From: Leptothermofonsia sichuanensis E412
GTDB taxonomy: Bacteria > Cyanobacteriota > Cyanobacteriia > Leptolyngbyales > Leptolyngbyaceae
NCBI RefSeq assembly: GCF_019891175.1
Contig: NZ_CP072600.1
Location: 3,596,001-3,660,000 of the forward strand
Direction of reading: 5' to 3'
DNA: 64,000 nucleotides
Shown: positions 17,904-27,100 of the stretch, in pieces
Position numbering within the stretch: the stretch's first letter is position 1
Layout of the letters: each line of letters starts with the position of its first letter
Translations under genes and position numbers: made by a program
Notes under the pieces: generated by a model
Databases searched by the model: none
What the model saw: only the letters and a program-made list of their open reading frames with translations
What the model was told of the DNA's origin: nothing

Positions 17904-19007
17904 TTATTCGTTTGCCTGCATCTGGTTTAATACCTGGCAGATGAGATCGGCAGGCACCTGATCGGTCACTGTTGCTGCGCCAATCTGGGTTGGCAGGACA
18001 AAACGAACCTGTCCGGACTTCACTTTTTTATCAGACTGGAGAGCCTTCAGGATGGCTTCAATTTCCAGATCTGCCGGGAGATGGATGGGGAGTGCGGCTT
18101 TTTGAATCAAAGCCAACTGTCGGTCTGCTGCCGATTGGTCCCAGAGATTGAGGTCGGCGGCGATCTGTCCAGCCGCAACCATGCCGATCGCCACTCCTTC
18201 CCCATGATTGATTCGTCTGTAACCGGTCAGGCTCTCTACAGCATGACCAATTGTGTGACCGTAGTTCAAAATTGCCCGTAGCCCTGCCTCTTTTTCATCT
18301 TTACTGACCACATGCGCCTTTGCCTGACAGGAGCGCAGGAGAATGTCTTGCAGCAACTCGTCCTTCAGATAGTGAAGGCTATCCAACCGTTTTGCCGCCT
18401 CCAGTTGCTCAAATAGCTGGAGATCCCAGATAACGCCGTATTTGATGACCTCTGCCATAGCTGCCCGAAATTCGCGGGGAGGCAGGGTTTTTAGCACCTC
18501 TGGATCAATCAACACCAGTCGGGGTTGGTGAAAGGCACCAATCAAATTTTTGCCATTAGGATGATTGACCCCTGTTTTACCGCCGATCGCAGCATCTACC
18601 ATTGCCAGCAGGGAGGTGGGGACCTGCACCAGGTTGATTCCCCGGAGCCAGGATGCGGCTGCATACCCCGTCATATCTCCAATTACGCCCCCACCTAAAG
18701 CCACCAGAGTAGAAGACCGCTCCAATCGATTTTCCAGGGCAGCATCAAAAATCTTTTGCAGCGTAGAAAGCGTTTTATAGCGTTCACCTGCTGGCAGGAT
18801 ACAGCTTGAAGTGGTGAAACCTGCTGTTTCCAGAGCGGCGATCGCCCGCTCTCCATATCGCCTGAAGATTGCCGGATTCGATACGATCATGACGTGCTTA
18901 CCCAGATTCAGAGATTGCATCTGGGTGCCAAGGGTGTCCAAACCCCCAGGAGTAATGGCGATCGTATAAGAATCGTGAGGCAGATTGACGGGAATAAGCG
19001 CAGACAT
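17904..19007 (-). CDS. aroB: 3-dehydroquinate synthase
   Basis: Second step of the shikimate pathway, DAHP to 3-dehydroquinate, using NAD and a divalent metal. 367 residues, normal length. Motifs: [21 protein letters not shown] (NAD-binding Gly-rich region), [31 protein letters not shown], and metal ligands in [19 protein letters not shown] and [13 protein letters not shown]. Monocistronic. Upstream is a 475-bp spacer leading to petL on the opposite strand. Confidence 0.97.
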   Translation of the reverse strand: MSALIPVNLPHDSYTIAITPGGLDTLGTQMQSLNLGKHVMIVSNPAIFRRYGERAIAALETAGFTTSSCILPAGERYKTLSTLQKIFDAALENRLERSSTLVALGGGVIGDMTGYAAASWLRGINLVQVPTSLLAMVDAAIGGKTGVNHPNGKNLIGAFHQPRLVLIDPEVLKTLPPREFRAAMAEVIKYGVIWDLQLFEQLEAAKRLDSLHYLKDELLQDILLRSCQAKAHVVSKDEKEAGLRAILNYGHTIGHAVESLTGYRRINHGEGVAIGMVAAGQIAADLNLWDQSAADRQLALIQKAALPIHLPADLEIEAILKALQSDKKVKSGQVRFVLPTQIGAATVTDQVPADLICQVLNQMQANE

Positions 19008-19482
19008 TGGGAGAAGGATAAGGGATAAGGGATGTACGGCTCTGCCGTTTCCGAAGGGTAGGATGAGGGATAAAAAACTGATACCGATTAAAGCAAAGGA
19101 TGCGGCAGATACCCGATTGAACGCTTTGCGCTGTAGGGCTTCTACAATCTAAAATCGCAAATCCAAAATCCAGAATGGTATTCGATCCATCATCATCCTA
19201 CTTCACTCAGAGCACCCAACACTCCCCTACCTGGCACAACCACCAGCGTCGAACCCTCTCACCTTCCCTATCCTTCTCCGTCACCCAACCTTACCAGGGG
19301 GGGCTGATCGACGTATGAAAGGGCAACCAGGATCTCCAGCTTCCTGGCTGAAACCCTGATTCCGGCAAACTAAACCCGATTAAAAAGTCGGGGATCTGAC
19401 GGATAGCGTACTTTCATTCAGCCGCCACCAGAAGGTACCCTAGTTTGTGTATAGTTTTGTTAGGTCTAATGGAGATAAGTCG
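19008..19482. other. Spacer between aroB and petL
   Basis: 475 bp between divergent genes. It contains short direct repeats of the STRR style (aatctaaaatcgcaaatcc-aaaatcc near 19148-19173), a degenerate family E-like stretch (about 19330-19400, ggatctccagcttcc ... aaaagtcggggatctgacgg), and a possible -10 (tatagt, 19450-19455) for petL. No other gene recognised. Confidence 0.45.
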
Positions 19483-19578
19483 ATGTCCACAGTAGTTACC
19501 TACATTGTGCTGTTGGGTGGTGCATTTGGTCTGGCAATGGGGCTTTACTTCGGGTTCCGGGCTGCCAAACTGCTCTAG
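19483..19578 (+). CDS. petL: Cytochrome b6f complex subunit PetL
   Basis: A 31-codon gene reading MSTVVTYIVLLGGAFGL followed by AMGLYFGFRAAKLL. It is a single transmembrane helix with a short basic cytoplasmic tail, the same length and pattern as cyanobacterial PetL (an AYI start, an FG-x-A-x-GL centre and a (L/F)R(S/A)AK(I/L)L end). PetL is a small peripheral subunit that stabilises the b6f dimer in thylakoids. A GGAG lies 8 nt before the ATG, and a tatagt box lies ~28 nt upstream. The TAG stop is part of the terminal repeat of a MITE-like element. Confidence 0.85.
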   Translation: MSTVVTYIVLLGGAFGLAMGLYFGFRAAKLL

Positions 19579-19672
19579 TGGTCTGTCAAGAATTATTTTG
19601 TGGGTTGAAAACCCCAAAACAATAACCTTTTCCTGATCTCAGACTCACAATTTTAAGGTTAACAAACCACTA
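19575..19672 (+). repeat. Family F MITE-like element overlapping the petL stop
   Basis: Ends are inverted repeats, ctagtggtctg (19575-19585) and caaaccactag (19662-19672), 10 of 11 matching. The inner 48 bp (ctgtcaagaattattttgtg...) matches the reverse complement of 60197-60244. The element begins inside the petL stop codon. Confidence 0.7.
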
Positions 19673-19880
19673 GTACTGAAAAGCAGAAGTATAAAGGTAG
19701 CAGGCAAAAATAGGAATGGCCTTGTTCTCAGGGCTTTCCAGTCGCATCAATGGCAGGTTTATTTCCGCCGTCGAGTACTAGTACTTTGAGGCGGAAGTAA
19801 CCTACCTATTTACTGAGGCGGAAACCTTTGGGTGTTCTGGAATCCTCTTTCATCCTTCTGCCTTGCGGTACTAGCCAGAC

Positions 19881-19959
19881 GGTGATGCTGAATAGCCGTA
19901 TGAATTAGAACGGAGTTTCAATTCATACAACCTTATCCATCTCCAGAGTCAGCAATGCC
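19881..19959 (+). repeat. Family A MITE-like repeat, copy A4
   Basis: Full copy: ggtgatgctgaatagccg at the left, inner inverted pair gtatgaatt / aattcatac, right end agagtcagcaatgcc (19945-19959). It overlaps the stop and last codons of the permease gene on the other strand (stop at 19933). Confidence 0.8.
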
Positions 19960-21033
19960 TGGTTGAGGGATTTGCATTTGAGTGGTCTGCGCCAGATCAG
20001 CAGACCGCAGAGTATCCGCAATGCGCTTCAGGAAGCTTGCGGTTGGCACTGCCAGAATCAGTCCCAGAAACCCCCCAATTTTGGCTCCCACCAGCAAAGA
20101 AATGACTACTGTAGCTGGATTTAGCCCCGTAATGCCGCCAATTAAACGGGGTGCAATTACGTTGTCATTAATCTGCCCCACGATCAGTGCAGCGATCAGC
20201 ACCTTCCCGCCCAGCCACACATCCTGAAACATAAGCAGACCGCTGACCAGGGCAATGCTCAAGGTGCCACCAAAGGGAATGATACTGGCGATGCCAATGG
20301 CAAGACCAAACAGCAGACCAAACGGCACCTGCAATACGCCAAATGTCACTGACAGGGCAATGCCCAGAATCAGCGCGATAATTGCCTGTCCGGTAAAATA
20401 GCCGCGAAAACTTGGCTGCAATGAGTCCCGGATGCGTGTACTCCACTCCGCTGGAAGCCAGCTCAGTAAACCGTTCCACAACCCCTGCCCGTTAATTACC
20501 AGCAGAATGGTCAGTACAATGGTCACTAATAGATTGACAGTGCTGTTGATTGTCTCAAGGGTCAAGCCAATGAGACGGCTGGTTAAGGACTGGAGAGCTG
20601 TTGAAATTTGGTTGGTCAGTTGAGTGGTCAGTTCGCTGAAGTCAAAGGGAAGGTTGTGCAAAACAGTCTGTTCATCCAGCATTTGCAGTTGTTTCCTGCC
20701 CTGTTCAATCCAGGTAGGTAAGCGATTGGCAAACTCAACCAATTGTTCAAACACCAGCGGACCCAGGAACAAACTGGTAATGCCAAATAGGGTCAACGCT
20801 GAGAGTAAGACGATCGCGATCGCGGCTCCTCGTGTCATGCGCCGCTGCTCCAGTAAGCCAATTGGAAAATCTAATAGAAAAGCCGCCAGGCTGGCAGTCA
20901 ACACAATACTGGGAATCGGTTGCAGATACTGGCAGAGCAACAGGATCAGCCAGCTATTCAGGAAAATAAGCGGGAAGGCAATCCCAACGTTGAACCAGGG
21001 GGGAAGTTTTAGACCTGAAAGCATAGGACTCAT
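19933..21033 (-). CDS. AI-2E family transporter (PF01594-type permease)
   Basis: Polytopic inner-membrane protein with about eight helices, of the YdgG/PerM/AI-2E exporter superfamily. Characteristic pieces are VLTASLAAFLLDFPIGLLEQR, GYFTGQAIIALILGIAL, SIIPFGGTLSIALVSGLL and the signature LIVGQINDNVIAPRLIGGITGLNPATVV. Substrate unknown; the family name does not prove autoinducer export. The frame is open to 21144, but that start would overlap the divergent L,D-transpeptidase gene. The ATG at 21033 (MSPMLSGLKLPPW) fits homologues. The last residues (GIADSGDG-stop) are encoded by a family A repeat. Confidence 0.88.
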   Translation of the reverse strand: MSPMLSGLKLPPWFNVGIAFPLIFLNSWLILLLCQYLQPIPSIVLTASLAAFLLDFPIGLLEQRRMTRGAAIAIVLLSALTLFGITSLFLGPLVFEQLVEFANRLPTWIEQGRKQLQMLDEQTVLHNLPFDFSELTTQLTNQISTALQSLTSRLIGLTLETINSTVNLLVTIVLTILLVINGQGLWNGLLSWLPAEWSTRIRDSLQPSFRGYFTGQAIIALILGIALSVTFGVLQVPFGLLFGLAIGIASIIPFGGTLSIALVSGLLMFQDVWLGGKVLIAALIVGQINDNVIAPRLIGGITGLNPATVVISLLVGAKIGGFLGLILAVPTASFLKRIADTLRSADLAQTTQMQIPQPGIADSGDG

Positions 21034-21135
21034 TCTATCCACATACTCACCCACTCTACCAGCAGGGCGATGGACAGGCTGCTCCAGTCTATAGTTTTCT
21101 GGAGTATAAGGATACTTGGTGATGATTGATTTAGA

Positions 21136-21786
21136 ATGCTTCAACGTTTGGCGCGGTTGACCGCCCTGTTTTTGGCAATCGGTATTGTTTCAGAGGGTCC
21201 AGTTCGCTCTGATAGGCGAAGCTATGCAACCGCCTCAGTCCTCAATCTAATCACTCAACCAGGCAATGTGGTGGAACTCAATATTCCACTGCCCGCAGTG
21301 CCTGACCACGTTCCCGCACAGGGGTTCCCTGCCCCTTCTTCTAATTCGGAATCCTCCGGATCTCCTGCTTCAGATGCCGAATCAGCCTCCCAAACGATCC
21401 GGCTGGAAGTGCAGCTCGGTCGCCGTCGGGTTGTGCTTTACCAGGGACAAACTGTGATTAAGCAGTACCCCATCGCGATCGGTCGGCCAGGATGGGAAAC
21501 TCCGAAAGGCAATTACACGGTTCTGCAAAAGCTAAAAAATCCATCCTGGATCCATCCCCTCAAAAAAGGGATTGTGATTCCGGGTGGCGATCCAGAAAAT
21601 CCGCTGGGTCAATACTGGATTGGCTTCTGGACGGATGGGAAAACCTGGATCGGGTTTCATGGTACCCCCAATCCTGGATCGGTCGGTACGGCGGCTTCCC
21701 ACGGTTGCATTCGTATGTATAACAAAGATATTGAAGAATTGTTTCAACGAGTCAGTCTGGGGACCCCGGTCAGCGTGGTGCAGTAA
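21136..21786 (+). CDS. L,D-transpeptidase (YkuD domain)
   Basis: Periplasmic enzyme that forms 3-3 peptidoglycan cross-links or attaches proteins to peptidoglycan. Signal peptide MLQRLARLTALFLAIGIVSE; then a Ser/Pro-rich linker (about 55-90); then the YkuD catalytic domain (about 92-216). Visible are RRVVLYQGQTVIKQYPIAIG, TPKGNYTVLQK, and the active-site block WIGFHGTPNPGSVGTAASHG followed by CIRMYN, containing the catalytic Cys and two His. Divergent from the permease gene and convergent, with a 21-bp gap, with the radical SAM gene. Confidence 0.94.
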   Translation: MLQRLARLTALFLAIGIVSEGPVRSDRRSYATASVLNLITQPGNVVELNIPLPAVPDHVPAQGFPAPSSNSESSGSPASDAESASQTIRLEVQLGRRRVVLYQGQTVIKQYPIAIGRPGWETPKGNYTVLQKLKNPSWIHPLKKGIVIPGGDPENPLGQYWIGFWTDGKTWIGFHGTPNPGSVGTAASHGCIRMYNKDIEELFQRVSLGTPVSVVQ

Positions 21787-21793
21787 GAGACAT

Positions 21794-21830
21794 CCCTGCC
21801 ACCTCGATCAGGAAACCAGGGATGGCAGGG
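21794..21830. terminator. Candidate bidirectional terminator
   Basis: ccctgcca (21794-21801) and tggcaggg (21823-21830) form an 8-bp stem between two convergent genes and overlap the radical SAM stop codon. Short stem, so confidence is low. Confidence 0.35.
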
Positions 21831-23430
21831 GGAAGGGAACCCGATGGTCAGTCTTTGCCTCAATCGGAGCTGCCAGTGCTTCTGCCAAGTCTGCCCGCCC
21901 CAATCGTTGCTCCAAAATATTCATCACTTCGCGCCCAAAATCGTTGGGATTTTGTCTCCAGGCTTGTAAACAGACTTCCCCCAAGAAAGAACCCAGAGGT
22001 TCTGGATTCCACAACAGTTTATTGACCGTCCAGGGGGTAATGTTCATCGGGTCATAACCGGGTTTCAGCACCTTCTGGTCAAAGGCGTATTGTTCCAGGT
22101 GGGTGTGGGGTTGTAAGCCAATAAAAAAGATGGCGGGTTCGACCTTGTCGGCTCCGAAAATACTTTCCAGTTCCCGGTGATAAGCGATTGTCTGACGAAT
22201 TGTGTCAAAGGTTTCGTCAATCACATTGAAAGAGTAATTGACAGAAACCAGGTCGTTAAATCCGGCAGTTTTCAGATCCCGACAGTTTTGCAGAACCGTG
22301 CGCAGGTTATAGCCCATCCGCATTTTGCGAACCAGTTCTTGAGAGCCGCTGGTAATACCAATCTCAAAATAATTCATACCAGTCTGCACCATCAGGTCAC
22401 ACAGTTCTGGCGTTAAATTATCTGCCCGAATGTAGGCTGCCCAATGAATATCCTTCATGCCTGCATTCAGCACTTTCTGAAGCAGTTCCACCACGTCGTC
22501 TATATACTTCCGTGCCGGAATCAGTTGGGCATCGGTAAACCAGAAGTTGCGCACACCGCGATCGTAAAGCTGGCGCATTTCGGCAACCACTTCATCCGCT
22601 GGATTGATCCGTACCTGTTTCCCTTCAATCACGGTGTAGATGCAGTAGCAGCAATTATGAGGACAGCCACGCTTGGTCTGGACTCCCACATAAAAATCAT
22701 CTGCCTGCAAATAATACTCAAACTCGTGCCAGATGGACTGGATATAGTCGTAGTTACAGGCAGTTTTTTCGATGGGTGTTGGTGTTTCGTGGATCATGCG
22801 ATCGCGCGGCTTTGTTTCTCCCACGATATAGCATCGCTCATCCCCAAAGTCCTGACCCCGCAGTAGCTTTTGCAGGAGGGCTTCTCCTTCCCCGACCGAG
22901 ATAATCGTGCCAGTGGGCAAGCTGCGTCCAAGCTGCTCATAAAAGACACTCACGGCTCCACCACCCACCACAGAGCGCACCCCAGGGTAATACTTTTGCG
23001 CCCGCTTCATACCCCGTTTAATCAAGCCCAGGTTGCGCCACAGCTCACCGTAGTACCCCTTTGCCACCCGCAGCAGACCCATCGCACCCCGCAGTTTTAC
23101 CAGGGGGTTGCGGGCATAGAAAAACTCAAATGTATGCTGAAGTGGATTGCCACCCCGTCCACCGACGGGAGCGTAAATTTGAATATCGCGCCAGGAAAAG
23201 ACGAGGAGGGTTGGACGAAACTCATCAATACAGGCATCCAGGGCGGAGGCATAATCCAGCGGAGGCACGGTTCCCAGATCAAAAATGCGCTGCTCCAGGT
23301 CTGGAAAGACCTTATGCACATGGTCTGCCAGATAAACCACCCCAATTGGGAAAATCGGGTTACACGGGAGACGAACGTAGAGGATTCGGTTAGCCACAGG
23401 TCCCACTTTTACCGAAAATTCTGAAATCAT
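21808..23430 (-). CDS. B12-binding-type radical SAM protein, photosystem II high-light acclimation type
   Basis: 540 residues. The N-terminal ~200 residues (NRILYVRLPCNPIFPIGVVY, VVGGGAVSVFYEQLG, ISVGEGEALLQKLLRG) resemble a cobalamin-binding fold. The radical SAM core starts around residue 250 with the CxxxCxxC iron-sulfur motif in KRGCPHNCCYCIYTVIEG. Further core strands are FWFTDAQLIPARKYIDD and EIGITSGSQELVRKMRMG. The whole protein matches a cyanobacterial group named for photosystem II high-light acclimation; that role is from memory of the family and the reaction is unknown. B12 use would depend on a cobalamin supply; cobN lies elsewhere in this window. Confidence 0.82.
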   Translation of the reverse strand: MISEFSVKVGPVANRILYVRLPCNPIFPIGVVYLADHVHKVFPDLEQRIFDLGTVPPLDYASALDACIDEFRPTLLVFSWRDIQIYAPVGGRGGNPLQHTFEFFYARNPLVKLRGAMGLLRVAKGYYGELWRNLGLIKRGMKRAQKYYPGVRSVVGGGAVSVFYEQLGRSLPTGTIISVGEGEALLQKLLRGQDFGDERCYIVGETKPRDRMIHETPTPIEKTACNYDYIQSIWHEFEYYLQADDFYVGVQTKRGCPHNCCYCIYTVIEGKQVRINPADEVVAEMRQLYDRGVRNFWFTDAQLIPARKYIDDVVELLQKVLNAGMKDIHWAAYIRADNLTPELCDLMVQTGMNYFEIGITSGSQELVRKMRMGYNLRTVLQNCRDLKTAGFNDLVSVNYSFNVIDETFDTIRQTIAYHRELESIFGADKVEPAIFFIGLQPHTHLEQYAFDQKVLKPGYDPMNITPWTVNKLLWNPEPLGSFLGEVCLQAWRQNPNDFGREVMNILEQRLGRADLAEALAAPIEAKTDHRVPFPLPSLVS

Positions 23431-23485
23431 TTTTCACATATCTTTACGATACCACCGTCTTTCAATTGCGGGGGATCAGTTTGGC

Positions 23486-23559
23486 AGAGGAGTGAGGAGT
23501 GGGGAGGGAGGAGAGAGGAAAGAGGAAAGAGAAGAGAGGAAAGAGGAAAGAGGGAAAAT
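23486..23559. repeat. Purine-rich simple repeat (GAGGAAAGA type)
   Basis: About 74 bp made almost only of A and G, with repeated agaggaaag units. The same kind of tract recurs at 54971-55055, 58075-58125 and 59045-59110, and inside genes at 25567-25680, 26560-26640, 36768-36812 and 38314-38362. Confidence 0.8.
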
Positions 23560-23671
23560 ATGAGGCTTGAGAGATAGTCGGACTGGGCTGGTTGGTAATC
23601 GGATTTACAGCGGATGGGATCACGGAATGTTAAGTTTGAGGGGTATTTTTTGATTTCGGGGTAGCTCCTCT

Positions 23672-24040
23672 ATGGCTCAGATTTTTGACCCCTTACCAAC
23701 GGACAGTGTCAGTCAGAAGATCATTTGCTGTTATGTCAACGCGACCAGCCACATCCAAATTGTCCGGATTACGAATATTGCTAGCTGGTATTTTGAGCGT
23801 GTGGTGTTTCCAGGACAGCGACTCGTGTTTGAAGCACTCCCGGAAGCCATGCTGGAAATTCATTGCGGGATGATGGCAAGTGCCATTCTGTCGGATACGA
23901 TCCCCTGTTCACGATTGCGCATCCATGATGAAGTCATGCACTCCTTTGATGCGGATGAACAGCAGCAAATTGAGAAAAAGAATGAAGGCATTGGACTGGA
24001 GGGTAAGGCATTAGTCGAACCCGCTGTGGTGATTCAATGA
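23672..24040 (+). CDS. DUF1830 domain protein
   Basis: 122 residues. The conserved cyanobacterial DUF1830 core spans about residues 16-90: IICCYVNATSHIQIVRITNI, NWYFERVVFPGQ-like (SWYFERVVFPGQRLVFEA) and EIHCGMMASAILSDTIPC. The C-terminal tail is acidic and variable. Function unknown for the family; no signal peptide or membrane helix. It stands alone between the radical SAM gene and the large membrane protein gene. Confidence 0.88.
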   Translation: MAQIFDPLPTDSVSQKIICCYVNATSHIQIVRITNIASWYFERVVFPGQRLVFEALPEAMLEIHCGMMASAILSDTIPCSRLRIHDEVMHSFDADEQQQIEKKNEGIGLEGKALVEPAVVIQ

Positions 24041-24171
24041 TTCACCGACGCAGACATGGCGGACCATTGAGTTGAGATAACAGGTTGAGATAACAGTATT
24101 AAGCTTCCTCGATTTTTCTGTACAGCAAGGTTCCCTTTAGATCAAGACGTTTGATTTCTTCCTTTCTCTGG

Positions 24172-27100
24172 TTACTCCCATCCATCCAATTCAGCAGCCC
24201 AATACTGTACCAGGTTTGAAATCTGGGTGCGGCGAACTTCAAAGGTGGCTGCAACCCAGATCAAGGCCACTCCCAGAGCAATCCCGATCGCCCACAGCAG
24301 CATCGGGTTATCTCTGTTAAACACCCATAGCTGCCGCAGAACTTGAATGATGAAAGCCAGAGTTCCAATGTAAAGGAATGCCCGTACCCGCAACAAGATC
24401 CCAGCAAAGACGAAGCCAAGCATCAGTGCAGTACTGAGCAGGCTGACGAGGATTGGTGGAGTACCCCTGATCCCGACCTCAGCCTGGTAGATTGCGGTGA
24501 GGCACAAGAGCGCTGTAGCCAGGCTCCGGAGCAGGTGGCGCTTGTCTCGCTCCGTGGGTGATTTCAGTCCAGGGTCAATTTGTACCCCATACAGGAGCGA
24601 TGCACTGATCAGGGCAGCGTACCACAGTGGCTCCGTAACACCGTACTGGTTCAGTAATCTCAGGATTGCCCAGTTTGCCAGCAGGACGCCAATATAGCTG
24701 AGCCGCACCTGGCGTTCTGATTTTGCTAACCAGGCGTAGAAAGCGGCCCCAAGCAACAAACTTTGGATAGTGCTGCCCCAACCTGTGAGCAAAATCACAA
24801 CCGCTGGTAAAACTGCCGCCGAGCTACGCCAGGGTGTCTGATACCAGCCCCAGACCTGCCAGGGTAACTGGTAAAGCAGGCAGGCCACTAAGGCGGCGAT
24901 CGCGCTGCCCCACTCAATCAGCACATTATCTGGCAAGAGCAGGTAAAGCCCATAGGTGAGGGTGATCAGACCTTCAAGGATGCCAGCGTAGGTCCAGAAG
25001 AGGAGAACTGGGTGTCGGGTATCGGGTATGGAGGGTTGAACTCCGGTATTCCGCTCTGTACCCCGTACTCTGTACCCCATCCCCTGTGCCCGGCGATTAC
25101 CCATCGCCAGCGCATAGGTGGAAAAAATGGCTGCCAGCCCAACCCACCACCACTCACCCGCAGGACTGGGAGCGCTAAACAGTGCCCAGAGGAGAAACAG
25201 GTTGCCCAGTGCCCAGTGCAGGTGGGCGATCGCCTTTAGCTCCAGCGCAGTCAGGCGTAAATAGGCCGTCAGCCAGGGCAGGAGCAGACGGGTGGCAATT
25301 GTCCAACAGGCGGCCAGGGCGGCCAGCAGCACCATACCGTCTCCTGGGCTACCTTCAGCCATCTGAGCAAGCTGATAGACCAGCAGTTCATAAGTGCCAA
25401 AGGAGAAGGCCAGAATTGAAAGATAGGTCAGTGGCTTAAATTCGGGTTGCCGTCGCCCAATTCCGATCCCTACCAGAGCCGCTGCCAGGGTGTACAGCCC
25501 GGTAGTGGCTGTGAATTTGCGATGCGCGAGTAGAAAGCCCAGGGCTGCGTAGATCAGAGGAATGAGGTGGAAGGATAAAAACGGAGGGAGGGGGGAGGAG
25601 GGAGGAGAGAGGAGGGAGCGGGGAGGAGGGAGAGGAGAGCCTGGTTCTCTTCCGCTCCCTTGTTCCTCTGCCGCAGGGTTCCCCGGATCCCCAAACCCGC
25701 TGCTCCGCTGTCCTACGGCTCCTCGATTGCCCCACCCGATCCACCAATCCCCCAAAACCTGAGTTCCCAGTCCCAGCCCCAGATTGGCGATCGCCAGGGT
25801 GTCGAGCGATCGCCCAGCAAGGGCAACCATACCCATGACCATGAGTTCCAGGCTCCAGGCAAGCAGGTAGAAACTGCTGTTAAAGAGAGATTGCCAGATC
25901 CGGTAACCGATTGCCAGGAACACCAGAATAGCGGCTGAGACAAATTGCCACCGGGCAGAGCTAATCCCCAGATAAGGATCCAGATTGGCGAGGGTTAGCA
26001 ACAACAGGGTGAGTCCAGTGAGGGCAATTGCCCAGCCATCGGTTGCCTGGCGGTACAGGTCTGCTAACAGGGTTCTACGGGACAAAAGCACTCCCCGTAG
26101 TAGCCAGAGAACCAGAATGGCGATCGCCATCAAATTAATCGCCTGTTCAAACGTGAGATTTTTTCCTAAAATCTCCCAGGTCGTGACGGCGGCAAATGCC
26201 AGGGCAAAGCCGATGGTCAGTCCAGCTGCCAGCCAGTGCTGTAACTGTTGAGTGTTGAAACCCATCAAAACAGTAGCGGCACCGAGACCAATCAACCGTT
26301 CGCCACTGGAGCCAAACGTAAGCAGTTGAACCACCACCAGTCCGAATACGCTCAACCAGCCCGCCCACCCCGATGATGGAAAACCTCTGTGATAGGTCAG
26401 CCCTGTAAGCGCCAGTGGTGTCAATAGCCAGGAAACACTCCAAAGATTGCTGCCTGCTTGCTGAACTCCTTCCCAGAGAAACCAATAGCTCATGGCAGCC
26501 AGTATTAAACCAAAGTGCCATGCACTCTGCCGCCATACTTCTGCCCTCTCCGCCTCCACGGGTTCCCCCCCTCTCTCCTCTCTCCTCTCTCCTCTCCCCT
26601 CCCTCCTACTCCTCTCCCCTCTCCCCGCACTAAACCCCCACTCCAGCAGCATCCCAACCAGCCCTGCGATCGCCCACTGACTCAGGCTGAGGTTAGGAAA
26701 GCAGTAACGGATACCAGCAGCGATCGCGGCTAACCCGGTGCCGTGGGTCACATAGACAAGAAGACGTTCCGGCTGGCTACGATTGCGGTTGACGGCGACT
26801 AAAACGAAGGTAGACAGGGTCAGGTTTACCAGCCGCACCAGGGGGTTACCTGCGCTCACAATCGCCAGAATCAGCCCCAGTCCCAATGCCAGCCTTTCCG
26901 CCTGTTTTGCCAGCTCCGGTTGCTGCCAGGAGCGGAGACGAGTTGCCAGCCCGACCGTCAGGAGCAGGTGAGGAAAAAACCAGAGACCTGCCAGGGAAAG
27001 GGGCATGGCGTCTGCACCAGCCAGTTGCATGGAGCCATCTATGAGGCGCTGTTGCCAGGCGGTGGGTATAACCCGCCACAGTAGCCAGAAACTCTGTAAC

